From QHXQ01 sp963788965 (GTDB lineage Bacteria > Acidobacteriota > Blastocatellia > Pyrinomonadales > Pyrinomonadaceae), in NCBI GenBank assembly GCA_963788965.1, contig CAWBIK010000006.1, positions 434,001 through 498,000 on the forward strand: a DNA stretch of 64,000 nt, read 5' to 3'. A program made the position numbers and the translations under genes. Numbering within the stretch: position 1 is the first letter of the stretch; each line of letters begins with the position of its first letter. A model generated the notes under the pieces. The model was given only the letters and a program-made list of their open reading frames with translations. It had not been told where the DNA came from and did no database searches. Below, one piece after another: positions 46,727 through 56,044 of this stretch.

Positions 46727-46853
46727 GCGCGAGCGCAAGCGACCGTGCCCGGTCGCGCAGTCGGGCGCAAACTCTATGTCCGAGCAGTAGTTAGACCGAC
46801 GTTTGTGGCCGTTGCCGTTTAGTTGTGCCGGCCGGAGTCTGCTAACTTAATAC

Positions 46854-46882
46854 TTGAGTTTGACGGGACTGTCCTGTTATAG
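46854..46882 (+). promoter_or_regulatory. Possible promoter with inner palindrome upstream of the response regulator
   Basis: TTGAGT (46854-46859), 17-base spacer, TTATAG (46877-46882). The spacer contains the palindrome GGAC-T-GTCC (46866-46874), a possible operator. Confidence 0.4.
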
Positions 46883-46968
46883 TTCCGATAGGGTAGGGGG
46901 CGCGGCTTATCGCCTCCGATCTTCAACCCCGCGAATCAGCAATTCGCTCCTGCGCACAATTAGCCCCG

Positions 46969-47745
46969 ATGTCAACTAACGCAGCCGCCAACAGAGCCAG
47001 GACTGAAGCGGACGGCCAAGAGCCGAAAATTCAAGACCGCAAACTGGTCCTCCTCGTCATCGAAGACGACGAGAATATCTCGACCGCTATCGGCGAGTAC
47101 TTCTCGCGTGCCGGTTATGATGTCAAGACGGCCGAGGACGGCGTAGCGGGCGTGCAAGCGGCCCTGACCGAGCGGCCCGATGCAGTCGTCTTAGACCTGA
47201 TGCTGCCGAAGATGGACGGCCTTGCCGTCTGTCGTGAGTTGCGCGAGAAAGCGCCGTACATTCCCATCCTCATGCTGACCGCGAAGGACGACGTGGTGGA
47301 CAAAGTGCTTGGCTTAGAGATGGGCGCGGATGATTACATCACCAAGCCCTTCAGCTTGCGCGAACTGGAAGCACGCATCAAGAGCGTGCTCCGGCGCATG
47401 CAAGCAGGCACACGCGCGGAAGGCACGTCCGACGAAGCGCCGATTGTGCGCGGCAAGCTCCGCATTGACCCGTCCAAGCGCGAGGTCACGGTCGGCGACC
47501 GGCAGATCGAGTTGACGCCGAAAGAGTTCGAGTTGCTCCGACTCTTCGCCGGGAATCCCGGTCGCGTCTTCCCGCGCAAGTACCTGCTGGAAAAAATCTG
47601 GGACTACTCTTACGAAGGCTACGACCGGACGATTGACTCACACATCAACCGGCTCCGCGCCAAGATCGAAGAGAATCCGGAGAACCCGCAGATGGTCTTG
47701 ACCGTCTGGGGCATCGGTTACAAGTTCAGCGACGAGCAGCGTTAA
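46969..47745 (+). CDS. OmpR/PhoB-family response regulator (orphan)
   Basis: A 258-residue two-domain regulator. The receiver has the acidic pair EDD (32-34), phosphoacceptor Asp76 in VVLDLMLPKMDG, Thr104 and Lys126 (ITKPF). The winged-helix DNA-binding domain (about 157-256) has ELTPKEFELLRLFAGNPGRVFPR and VLTVWGIGYKF. A ~22-residue N-terminal extension precedes the receiver. No histidine kinase gene is adjacent. The AMIN/HEAT pair starts 256 bases downstream on the same strand and may be a target. Confidence 0.93.
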   Translation: MSTNAAANRARTEADGQEPKIQDRKLVLLVIEDDENISTAIGEYFSRAGYDVKTAEDGVAGVQAALTERPDAVVLDLMLPKMDGLAVCRELREKAPYIPILMLTAKDDVVDKVLGLEMGADDYITKPFSLRELEARIKSVLRRMQAGTRAEGTSDEAPIVRGKLRIDPSKREVTVGDRQIELTPKEFELLRLFAGNPGRVFPRKYLLEKIWDYSYEGYDRTIDSHINRLRAKIEENPENPQMVLTVWGIGYKFSDEQR

Positions 47746-48001
47746 TTAACTGCACACACGCGCTCGCTGCTGAAGGGTTGTTCACACGCCAACATTGCCG
47801 CCGCGGCCAAACTTGAGCACGGCCGGGCGGCGATCAAAACCAACCAGAGCGTAATCCTAACGCCCGGCCGTCAAGGCAAGCCTTGCGCCCGCCACACGGA
47901 CACGCGCCGCCGCGACCCGCGCACCTCTTCAGCGCCAGCGTCGAACGCGCACCGTGCTCGCGGGCTGGACGCATCAAGCCGCTAACACAGGTTGAACTCT
48001 C

Positions 48002-49141
48002 ATGCGCGAACTCAGATTTAAAAACTTCCGCTGGCTCAGATTGAGCCTCGCCGCTGTGGGCCTCGTCTTCGGTCTGGTCGTGTCGCCCGGCCGCGCGCCG
48101 CAGGCGCAACGCGGCGGCAGCGACGCGCCCGTCAACGTCACGGGCGTAACGACGCGCCAGCGGGGGCAAGACGCGGTCGTCTCCATCGCCGGTGACGGCG
48201 CGCTCTCGCGGGCGCAGACGTGGCAGGACGACGAAGGCTTCCACATCGTCGTCTATAAAGGTCAGAACGCGTTGCGCTCTGGCTTGCCGCGCGGCGTGAA
48301 GGCGCGGCGCGTGGGCGATTCGCTGGAACTGGTCGTGCCGGTCAAAGACGGCGGCAACGTCTACGTGCAACCGCGCTTCAACCAACTCGACGTGGTTGTG
48401 GGCGGCGGCGGTTCGCGCTCCGGCGTGCAGGCGCACGACAACGCGCCGCAGACCGAACGCACGGCACAGACAAGCCGCGAGGCTAAGCGGGCGAATGCAC
48501 AGGACAGTGAACAGACCACCGCGCGTGAGAACAACAGACGGCGACAGTCCGGCGCGCAAGAGTCCGAGACGATAACGGACGGCAGGCCGCAGCACGATGC
48601 GCCCGCTATGCAAGCGACCGAGCGGAAGCAAGCGACTTTGAGTGCGGCGCAGCGGATGCAAGGTCAAGCACCGGCCACAATGCAGACGGAGAGTGCGCTC
48701 GCACAGCAATCAGGCACGACGATGCCGCCGGTCAATGCGGCGCGAACCGCCACAGGCACGCAGACCGCGCCGCCGCTGCTTGAACCATCCGCGCCGCAGT
48801 TGCCACCGGTCGAAGCGCAAGCGAACGTCGTCAACGGGTCGTCGTCGTTGAAGACGCCGCTGACAGTGCTTGGCTTGTGTTGCACGGGCGGCTTCGTCGC
48901 GTTCATGTTTATCTACCGGCGGCAACGCCGCGCTAAGGCGGAAGACTGGGACGAGGACGCGGACGAAGGCACTTCGACGGCACTGGCGGCAGCGCCGCGT
49001 GCGCTCAGCAAGACGGACGCGCGGGCCTTCGACACGGCCGCGCCGAGGGTGAGCGTGGCTGGGCTTGAGCCGACCCCGCACGGTGATCGCCGCAGAGATG
49101 ATCGACGCAAAAACTTGGGCCGGCGGCCAGCGACAAACTGA
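48002..49141 (+). CDS. AMIN-like periplasmic domain plus transmembrane helix (protein A, N-terminal part)
   Basis: Residues 1-37 are a signal peptide/anchor (LRLSLAAVGLVFGLVVSPGRAPQAQ). About 40-135 form an AMIN-like beta domain (VNVTGVTTRQRGQDAVVSI ... VYVQPRFNQLDVVV), then a Gln/Thr/Ala-rich linker to ~280, one transmembrane helix (LTVLGLCCTGGFVAFMFIY) and a charged cytoplasmic segment. The stop is six bases before the start of the HEAT gene. The paralogue at 50582-53929 carries all these parts and the HEAT arrays in one chain, so a missing C in GGGCCGG near 49115 may have split this gene. Confidence 0.75.
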   Translation: MRELRFKNFRWLRLSLAAVGLVFGLVVSPGRAPQAQRGGSDAPVNVTGVTTRQRGQDAVVSIAGDGALSRAQTWQDDEGFHIVVYKGQNALRSGLPRGVKARRVGDSLELVVPVKDGGNVYVQPRFNQLDVVVGGGGSRSGVQAHDNAPQTERTAQTSREAKRANAQDSEQTTARENNRRRQSGAQESETITDGRPQHDAPAMQATERKQATLSAAQRMQGQAPATMQTESALAQQSGTTMPPVNAARTATGTQTAPPLLEPSAPQLPPVEAQANVVNGSSSLKTPLTVLGLCCTGGFVAFMFIYRRQRRAKAEDWDEDADEGTSTALAAAPRALSKTDARAFDTAAPRVSVAGLEPTPHGDRRRDDRRKNLGRRPATN

Positions 49142-49146
49142 GCGGC

Positions 49147-50490
49147 GTGACGCCGTCGGTCGCGGGCTCGCAGGCCGGCACGGACAAGCCTGAGCGTAAA
49201 CCGACGTTCACCGCTGCGCCGTCAGTTGTCTTCGGCGCGTACCGGATCGATCAGGAAGTGGAGAAACTTTTACAGGGGCAGCCGCACAGCATCGAGATAC
49301 TGGCGGCGCGCGCGCCTGACGACCGCCGCGCCGTCGAGGCTTCGCTCTTGAAGGCACTGCAATCGACCATGCTCGGCGCAGACGAGCAACGACGTGCGCG
49401 CATGGCGCTTGAAGAGTATGGCTTCGTCGCGCGGCAGAGTGCGACGCTGTTGCTGGCGAACGATGTCTGCGAACGCACGATGGCGGCGCGCGTGCTTGGT
49501 CAAGTCGGCTCGTCGGCGTCGCTGCCGTTCCTGCTCGAAGCGTTGCACGACTCCGAGCCGGTTGTCTTCACCGAAGCGGTGACGAGCCTCGGCGCGTTGG
49601 GCTTGCCGTCGGCCATCGGCGCGTTGCTCGACATCGCGCGCCGTCATCCCGAACTGCCCGCGCCGCTCTTTGCCCGCGCGTTGAGCGCCTGCTCGGTCGA
49701 TTGCATAGACGTGTACCCGGAAGGCGACGAAGATGGGCGACTGCTCATGGGCGGCTCGTTCACGGGCGACATAGACGGGCTTGAGCCGGTCGGCGAGATC
49801 GAGCATTTGCCCGAATGGCTTGAGGACCACACGCTTGCAGAGGCGCTCGAACGCTTGAGCAGCGTTGACGTTGAAGCGCGCACACATGCGGCCCAGCAAC
49901 TCGCGCAGTTTCAAGTGCAGCGTGCGGTCGATGCGCTTGCCGCGCTCGCCACTACCGACGAGGACGCGACCGTCCGCGCCACGGCCATCACGAGCCTCGG
50001 CATCATCGGGCACGAGTCGGTCTTCGCGTCGGTGCTGATCGGCATGGCCGACGAGGCGCGCGAGGTGCGTGCCGCCGCCGCCCGTGCGCTCTCGCGTCTG
50101 GGCTTCGACCGCGCCGACGCATACGTGCGTGTGATGGAACAGAGCGACGGCGAACAACTGCGCCTGCTCGCGCAGGCTTGCACAAAGGCCGGGCTGACGG
50201 CGAAGGCGCTTGATCGTTTGGCCAGCGAAGATCGACGGCAGGCTTACGAGGCCTTCTCGTTATTGTCGCTGGTCCTCAAGTCAGGCGAGTTGGAAGTGAT
50301 CTATGCGGCCGTCGAACAGTCGGGCGAGTTGAGCGTGCGACTGGCCGCCGCGCGCCTGCTCGCGTTGCAAGGGCAGCCTGAGATCAACAAGCGTCTGCGG
50401 CGCGTGGCCTTGGGCGACGGCGCACCGGACAAACTACGCAACGCTATTCTCGAAGCGATCTACCGCGACGATCACGCGGCGGTCGATTGA
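49147..50490 (+). CDS. HEAT-repeat protein (protein A, probable C-terminal part)
   Basis: 447 residues in two HEAT blocks. Block 1 (about 35-190): ARMALEEYGFVARQSATLLLAND, AARVLGQVGSSASLPFLLEALHDSEP. Block 2 (about 240-445): TRAEL-like repeats such as RATAITSLGIIGHESVFASVL and RAAAARALSRLGF. Both align by eye with the two HEAT blocks of the next gene; matching pairs include YEAFSLLSLVLKSGE with YDAFSLLFLMAKAGE, and NAILEAIYRDD with SAVMEAIYQIS. The frame is open upstream of GTG 49147 (PAASDKLSG), consistent with fusion to the preceding gene. Role unknown. Confidence 0.8.
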   Translation: MTPSVAGSQAGTDKPERKPTFTAAPSVVFGAYRIDQEVEKLLQGQPHSIEILAARAPDDRRAVEASLLKALQSTMLGADEQRRARMALEEYGFVARQSATLLLANDVCERTMAARVLGQVGSSASLPFLLEALHDSEPVVFTEAVTSLGALGLPSAIGALLDIARRHPELPAPLFARALSACSVDCIDVYPEGDEDGRLLMGGSFTGDIDGLEPVGEIEHLPEWLEDHTLAEALERLSSVDVEARTHAAQQLAQFQVQRAVDALAALATTDEDATVRATAITSLGIIGHESVFASVLIGMADEAREVRAAAARALSRLGFDRADAYVRVMEQSDGEQLRLLAQACTKAGLTAKALDRLASEDRRQAYEAFSLLSLVLKSGELEVIYAAVEQSGELSVRLAAARLLALQGQPEINKRLRRVALGDGAPDKLRNAILEAIYRDDHAAVD

Positions 50491-50581
50491 GCCACGGCTA
50501 AAGTTTTGATGACAAGAGGGCAGCGGCTATTGCATAATGCGCCCGTTCAGTCCGCGCCGATGTCAGCCTCGTAACATAGCA

Positions 50582-53500
50582 ATGCGCAAATCAGTGACTA
50601 CCTGTCAGCCCCAACGCCTACAGCGCACGTGTGCGCTCCTGCTCGGCGTGCTCTGTGCCTTGAGCGCCCTTGCGCCGAGCGCCCGCGCGCAGCAGAACGA
50701 CAACACCGCGCAGACAAATAAGCCGCGCACCACCAAGAACATCGCCGGTATGTCGAGCAGCGACGCGCCCGGCGGCTCGAAGGTGACGATCACTTCCGAC
50801 GGTGTGCTTAACGACTACTCCGCGTATCGCAGCGGCGACCGTTTTTATGTCGTCATTCCGCAGGCGAGCGCGAAGGGCGTCGGCGGCGTGCGCGGGCGCG
50901 GCTTCGAGGGCGCGCAGGTGCAACGGCGCGGGCAAGACGTAGTGCTCTCGTTCAAACTGCAACCGGGCGCGTCGGCGCGTGTGGACCAGCGATTCAACCG
51001 GCTGGTCGTGCAGTTCAACGCATCCGATGTCGGCGCGCAACCGAAGAACACGAACCAGCCCACACAGCAACCGACACCCGAACCGCGCGCACAAGTCCGC
51101 ACGCCGGTCGAACTAGCGAGCACGCCGACCCCGACGCCCAACACGCGCCCGACGCCCGACGCACGCACACAGAATCAAACGACCGCGAATCAAACAACGG
51201 GCGTGCTGCCGCCCGGCGGCGTGCCCACGCCGCTCGTCGCGCCGTCGCCGCTGCCGCAGACCACGCCGCAACTCGCCAGCCCGTCACCTACAGTTGAGAC
51301 TGCCGTGACGCCGACGCCGGAGCAACTTGCGCAACTACAAACGACGCCGGCCGGGCCAACTTCGAGCACCACGACGAACGCGCCCAGCACGGCCGCGCCC
51401 GTCAGTCTTGGCACGACCGTCCTGCGCAACTGGCCGTGGCTGCTCCTAGCCCTAGTCGCGCTTGGCGGCCTCGTCCTCTTCGTCTTCGCGCGTGGCGGCG
51501 AGCGGCGCGAACAGTTGCCGCCGGCCGCGCCCGCAACCGAACCGACTGCGCTACGCGACACGCCGAAAGTTGCACTGCCGGCCAAAGAGCCTGTGGTCGC
51601 GGCTGTTGTGCCGCCTGCGCCCGTCGTGCCTGCGCCTGTGGTCGCAACGCCGGTTGTTGCTGCCGAGTCGCGGAAGAATAGGAAAGACAAAAGGGGCAAG
51701 AAAGGTCAAAAGGGCCAGAAGCAGCAGCCACACACGGTTGCGCCCGCGCTGGTCGCGCCCGCGCCGCCTGTGGGCGCGGAACCAGCGGACGCGGATGTGA
51801 CCGTGGAGTCAGCACCGGTCGAAGCAGGGGCGACGACCGCAGCGGCCGTGATCGTCGCGGCAGGCGCAGCGGCGTTGGCGTCTGAAGACGCGCCGCCGGC
51901 CGATACGTCGGAGCGCGTGGCCGAAGAGGTCAAGAAACTTGTGGCCGGCGCGGCTTATGACGAAGCGTTGATCGGCGCGTCGGATGTGGCGACGCGGCAA
52001 GTCGTCGCGGCCGAATTGATGACGGCGCTGGCGACCGAGACTGAAGACGTGCGCGGTGAGCGCGCGCGTGTAGCTTTCCAACAGCACGGTTACTTTGCCG
52101 ACGCCGCACGCGATCTGCGCGCCGCCGAAGCGCCCGCGCAACGTGCCTCGGCCGCGCGCACGCTCGGCATGGTCGGCGACAAGACGGCCACGCCGCATCT
52201 CGTCGCCGCGCTTGAAGACCCCGCACCGGAAGTGCGGCGCTCGGCCGTCGAAGCACTGGCCGAGTTGCAAGACCCGGCCGCGGTCGGCCCGCTCGAAGCC
52301 TTGCGTTGGCGCGAGACTTCGGATCAGATACCGCGCAAGCTGCTCCTGAACGCCATCGAAGCTTCGGCCGCGGCCGCTGTGATCGACGCGCTGGTTGAAA
52401 GTCCGGCCGTTAAAACTCCGACCGAGACGACGGACGCAGAAGCAGCGACGATAGTTGCAGCACCAGCGGCCGAAGCGGTGTCAGTTGAAGCGGCTCATGT
52501 TGATGAAGTGGCGGCTGTGGCTGCGCCGGTTGATGAGAGTGAGGCTGAGACGGCGGAACTGCCGCCGGTGTTTGTGCCGGAGCCTGAGTTGGAAGCGGAG
52601 CCGACGGTGGCCGCCGCTCCGGTTGTTGCGCCGGAAGAGACGAGCGTAGAGTCGCCGGTTGAAATTGTTGCTGAAGAGAGCGCGGCGAGTGTTCCGGCGG
52701 TCGTGGTCGAGCCGCCCGTTGAAGCGGTCGAGGTTGAGTCGCCCGCAGTTATCGAGCATGCGGATGTTACCGCTGCGAGTGCGGACGTGGCAGAGTCGCT
52801 GCCGCCGCTTGCGCTTGACGTGGAGTCGTTCGCACCAGCCGCGCCTGAGCAGTTAGTTGAACCAGCAGCAGTTGACGACGTGACGCGCGAGTCTGCGCCG
52901 TTGACTGAAGCAACGACGAGCACGCCGGTTGCGGACGACTTGTCGCGCACGATTGAATCGATCCTCTCCGCGCCGCCCGCGCCTGTTGAAGCGGAGACGA
53001 AGGACATCGACTTGTTCATGCCCGCGAGTGGTGCGGCGGACTTGGACGAGTGGGTTGATGTGGACGTTGAGGAGCGCAGCGCCGACACGACCGCGCCGCC
53101 TGCGACCGTGTTGGAGCAGCGCGTGTCGTTCGACGCGGAAGTTGAAGAACACGCGCCCGCCGCGTGGACGAGGCCGGTTGACACGCGCGCCGACGAAACG
53201 ACGAAAGAGATCGAGCCGCAACTGTTCACGCCGGTCGAAGAAGCGGCGACCGAGGTTGAGTCGCCGTTCATACTTGATGAGCCGACCGTGATCACGAGTC
53301 CGCAGACAACGGCGAAGGAGATCGATCTGTTGGGCGCGGAAGAGGAGCGCCTGTCGATCATCCCGAAGGCGATCCAACTGCGGCTGGAAAGCGAAGACGT
53401 GAGCGAACGCGCCGCTTCAGTGCTGGCGCTCGCGCGGCTCAACACGGACGAAGCGTTTCATCAGATTTGCGCCGCCTTCGACGACTCGGCGCTCGAAGTG

Positions 53501-53929
53501 CGACAGGCCGCGGCCCGCGCGCTTTATAGTCTCGCGGACGACCGCGCGGATTCGTTCACGCGTGCGTTGCGCGAAGCCCCGGCCGAACGTCGCCGCCGCA
53601 TCGGCACGGCCATCTCCGCGTCGGGGTTGGCGGACGAAGCCGTGTCGAACTTGACGGGCGAGAGCCGCGATAAGACTTATGATGCCTTCTCGCTGCTGTT
53701 CCTAATGGCGAAGGCGGGCGAGACGACGCCGCTCATTCATGCCATCGAGACGCACCCGGACAATGAAGTGCGGCTCGCCGTCGTGAAGTTGTTGGCGTTG
53801 AGCGGGCAGCACGAGATTCTGCCGTCGTTCCGTCGTCTCGCCGTGCGCGGTTCGCTCCCGACCGAAGTGCGCTCGGCCGTGATGGAAGCCATCTATCAGA
53901 TCAGCAGCCAGCCGCAGCACACGACTTAA
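50582..53929 (+). CDS. AMIN-like/transmembrane/HEAT protein B (tandem paralogue)
   Basis: About 1115 residues from ATG 50582. A signal peptide (CALLLGVLCALSALAPSARAQ) precedes an AMIN-like beta domain (about 45-140, VTITSDGVLNDYSAYRSGDRF ... DQRFNRLVVQF). A Pro/Thr-rich periplasmic linker leads to one transmembrane helix (NWPWLLLALVALGGLVLFVFA, about 282-302). The cytoplasmic part has a basic patch (RKNRKDKRGKKGQKGQK), HEAT block 1 (about 440-600), a ~320-residue Glu/Val/Ala-rich acidic linker and HEAT block 2 (about 920-1110). The gene follows protein A by 91 bases. AMIN domains bind peptidoglycan or target envelope machines, so this may link the wall to a cytoplasmic partner. Confidence 0.8.
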   Translation: MRKSVTTCQPQRLQRTCALLLGVLCALSALAPSARAQQNDNTAQTNKPRTTKNIAGMSSSDAPGGSKVTITSDGVLNDYSAYRSGDRFYVVIPQASAKGVGGVRGRGFEGAQVQRRGQDVVLSFKLQPGASARVDQRFNRLVVQFNASDVGAQPKNTNQPTQQPTPEPRAQVRTPVELASTPTPTPNTRPTPDARTQNQTTANQTTGVLPPGGVPTPLVAPSPLPQTTPQLASPSPTVETAVTPTPEQLAQLQTTPAGPTSSTTTNAPSTAAPVSLGTTVLRNWPWLLLALVALGGLVLFVFARGGERREQLPPAAPATEPTALRDTPKVALPAKEPVVAAVVPPAPVVPAPVVATPVVAAESRKNRKDKRGKKGQKGQKQQPHTVAPALVAPAPPVGAEPADADVTVESAPVEAGATTAAAVIVAAGAAALASEDAPPADTSERVAEEVKKLVAGAAYDEALIGASDVATRQVVAAELMTALATETEDVRGERARVAFQQHGYFADAARDLRAAEAPAQRASAARTLGMVGDKTATPHLVAALEDPAPEVRRSAVEALAELQDPAAVGPLEALRWRETSDQIPRKLLLNAIEASAAAAVIDALVESPAVKTPTETTDAEAATIVAAPAAEAVSVEAAHVDEVAAVAAPVDESEAETAELPPVFVPEPELEAEPTVAAAPVVAPEETSVESPVEIVAEESAASVPAVVVEPPVEAVEVESPAVIEHADVTAASADVAESLPPLALDVESFAPAAPEQLVEPAAVDDVTRESAPLTEATTSTPVADDLSRTIESILSAPPAPVEAETKDIDLFMPASGAADLDEWVDVDVEERSADTTAPPATVLEQRVSFDAEVEEHAPAAWTRPVDTRADETTKEIEPQLFTPVEEAATEVESPFILDEPTVITSPQTTAKEIDLLGAEEERLSIIPKAIQLRLESEDVSERAASVLALARLNTDEAFHQICAAFDDSALEVRQAAARALYSLADDRADSFTRALREAPAERRRRIGTAISASGLADEAVSNLTGESRDKTYDAFSLLFLMAKAGETTPLIHAIETHPDNEVRLAVVKLLALSGQHEILPSFRRLAVRGSLPTEVRSAVMEAIYQISSQPQHTT

Positions 53930-53947
53930 GACAGCGCCATGTGACAG

Positions 53948-53992
53948 GTGACGGGTGACAGGTTAAAATGCCTGTCTCCCGTCACTTTTATT
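53948..53992 (+). terminator. Heptamer-derived terminator after protein B
   Basis: Stem GTGACGGGTGACAGG (53948-53962) with CCTGTCTCCCGTCAC (53971-53985), one mismatch, followed by TTTTATTTG. The left arm belongs to a GTGACRG heptamer run starting at 53941, the same family as at 33434-33497. Confidence 0.8.
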
Positions 53993-53999
53993 TGTCATC

Positions 54000-55988
54000 A
54001 TGAGATTTCAACTACGCTCCGATTTTCAACCGCAGGGCGATCAGCCGCAGGCGATTGACGCGCTCGTGCGCGGCCTCGACGCGGGCGCGCAGCATCAAGT
54101 GCTGCTCGGCATCACCGGGTCGGGCAAGACTTTTTCCATCGCCACGGTCATCGAGCGCACACAGCGCCCCACGCTCGTCATCGCGCACAACAAGACGCTC
54201 GCCGCGCAACTCTATCAAGAGTTCAAGAGCTTCTTTCCTGAGAACGCGGTCGAGTATTTCGTCTCTTATTACGACTACTATCAGCCGGAAGCTTACGTGC
54301 CGGCGTCGGACACGTACATCGAAAAAGAGTCAACGGTGAATGAAGAGATCGACCGGCTGCGTTTGTCGGCGACGCGCGCACTGTTCGAGCGCCGCGACGT
54401 GATCGTCGTCGCCTCCGTCTCGTGCATCTACGGCCTCGGCGACCCGGATGCGTACTACAATATGCTGCTGTTCGTCGAACCGGGCATGAAGATCGGCCGC
54501 GATGCGTTGCTGCAACGACTCGTCGAGTTGCAGTATGAACGCTCCGATATAGAGTTCGACCGTGGTAGTTTCCGCGTGCGCGGCGACATCGTCGAGGTCT
54601 ATCCGAGTTATCAGGATCAAGCGTACCGCATCGAACTGTGGGGCGACGAGGTTGATTCTGTCTCGACCATCGATCCGCTGCTCGGCGAAGTCTTACAAAA
54701 GCACACGGCGCGGCTGCCGATCTATCCGAAGACGCATTACGTGATGCCGAAGGCCACGGTCAAACGGGCGATCAAAACGATCCGCGAAGAACTCGATTGG
54801 TGGGAGCCGAAGCTCATTCAAGAGGGCAAGCTCCTTGAGGCGCAACGCCTGCATCAACGCACGATGTACGACCTTGAGATGATGAAGGAGATGGGCTTCT
54901 GTCGCGGCATCGAAAACTACTCGCGCCACCTGACCGGCAAAGCGGCGGGCGAACCGCCGCCCACGCTGCTCGATTACTTGCCGCGCGACACGATGGTTGT
55001 GATCGACGAATCGCACCAGACCGTGCCGCAGGTGCGCGGCATGTTCAATGGCGACCAGTCGCGCAAACGCACGTTGGTTGAATACGGCTTCCGGCTGCCG
55101 AGTGCGATGGACAATCGCCCGCTCAACTTCGCCGAGTTCGAGGCGCGCGTCGGGCAGACCATCTACGTCTCGGCCACGCCCGGCCCTTACGAGTTGACCA
55201 AGAGCGGCGGCGAAGTGGTCGAACAGATCATCCGCCCGACGGGCTTGACCGACCCGATTGTCGATGTGCGCCCGGTCAAAGGCCAGATCGACGACCTGTT
55301 GGAAGAGTGTCGCCAACGCGCCGAACGCAACGAGCGCGTGCTGGTGACAACGTTGACGAAGAAGATGTCGGAAGACTTGACCGAGTACTTTGCAGAGGTT
55401 GGCGTGCGCGTGCGTTACTTGCACTCCGATATTGAGACGCTCGAACGGATCAAAATCCTGCGCGACCTGCGGCGCGGCGAGTTCGACGTGCTCGTCGGCA
55501 TCAATCTTTTGCGCGAAGGTCTGGACCTGCCCGAAGTCTCGTTGGTTGCCATCCTCGACGCGGACAAAGAAGGCTTCCTGCGCTCCGAGACATCTTTGAT
55601 ACAGACCATCGGCCGCGCCGCCCGCCACGCCAGCGGCAAAGCGATCCTCTACGCCGACAAGATCACCGACTCGATGCGCCGCGCGCTGGACGAAACCAAC
55701 CGCCGCCGCACCATTCAACAAGAGTACAACCTCGAACACGGCATCACGCCGCAGACGATCATCAAGCCGATTGAAGCCACGCTCGTCACCGCTTACGAGG
55801 CCGACTATTTCAAAGTGCCGCTCGAACTCGAAGCGTTTGAAGACTACTCGCGCGACAAGATCGACGGCACTATCGCACGCCTCGAAGCCGAGATGCGCCA
55901 CGCCGCCAAAGCCATGGAGTTCGAGCGCGCCGCCGAACTGCGCGACCGCATCAAGTATCTGCGCGAACGCGAATTGACCATGACTTAA
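54000..55988 (+). CDS. uvrB: Excinuclease ABC subunit B, UvrB
   Basis: The damage-verification helicase of nucleotide excision repair. A 662-residue protein of normal length. Walker A is GITGSGKT (37-44), the DNA-clamping beta-hairpin is YYDYYQPEAYVP (about 90-101), motif II is VVIDESH (about 331-337), helicase motifs V-VI are LLREGLDLPEVSLVAILDADKEGFLRS and QTIGRAARH, and the C-terminal UVR domain that meets UvrC is at about 625-660. uvrA and uvrC are not in the window. Confidence 0.98.
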   Translation: MRFQLRSDFQPQGDQPQAIDALVRGLDAGAQHQVLLGITGSGKTFSIATVIERTQRPTLVIAHNKTLAAQLYQEFKSFFPENAVEYFVSYYDYYQPEAYVPASDTYIEKESTVNEEIDRLRLSATRALFERRDVIVVASVSCIYGLGDPDAYYNMLLFVEPGMKIGRDALLQRLVELQYERSDIEFDRGSFRVRGDIVEVYPSYQDQAYRIELWGDEVDSVSTIDPLLGEVLQKHTARLPIYPKTHYVMPKATVKRAIKTIREELDWWEPKLIQEGKLLEAQRLHQRTMYDLEMMKEMGFCRGIENYSRHLTGKAAGEPPPTLLDYLPRDTMVVIDESHQTVPQVRGMFNGDQSRKRTLVEYGFRLPSAMDNRPLNFAEFEARVGQTIYVSATPGPYELTKSGGEVVEQIIRPTGLTDPIVDVRPVKGQIDDLLEECRQRAERNERVLVTTLTKKMSEDLTEYFAEVGVRVRYLHSDIETLERIKILRDLRRGEFDVLVGINLLREGLDLPEVSLVAILDADKEGFLRSETSLIQTIGRAARHASGKAILYADKITDSMRRALDETNRRRTIQQEYNLEHGITPQTIIKPIEATLVTAYEADYFKVPLELEAFEDYSRDKIDGTIARLEAEMRHAAKAMEFERAAELRDRIKYLRERELTMT

Positions 55989-56044
55989 CGCGCCGCAAGC
56001 TGACTGTTCAAGCGTTGCATTAGCGCCAAGTGGCCTTGCATCTT

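Noticed and set aside
46969..48001. A histidine kinase partner for the response regulator
   Set aside because: No HisKA or HATPase motif is present in any frame around the regulator.
52495..53445. A Ser/Thr-rich minus-strand frame of 316 codons
   Set aside because: It is the antisense of the repetitive Glu/Val/Ala linker of protein B; low complexity explains the absence of stops.
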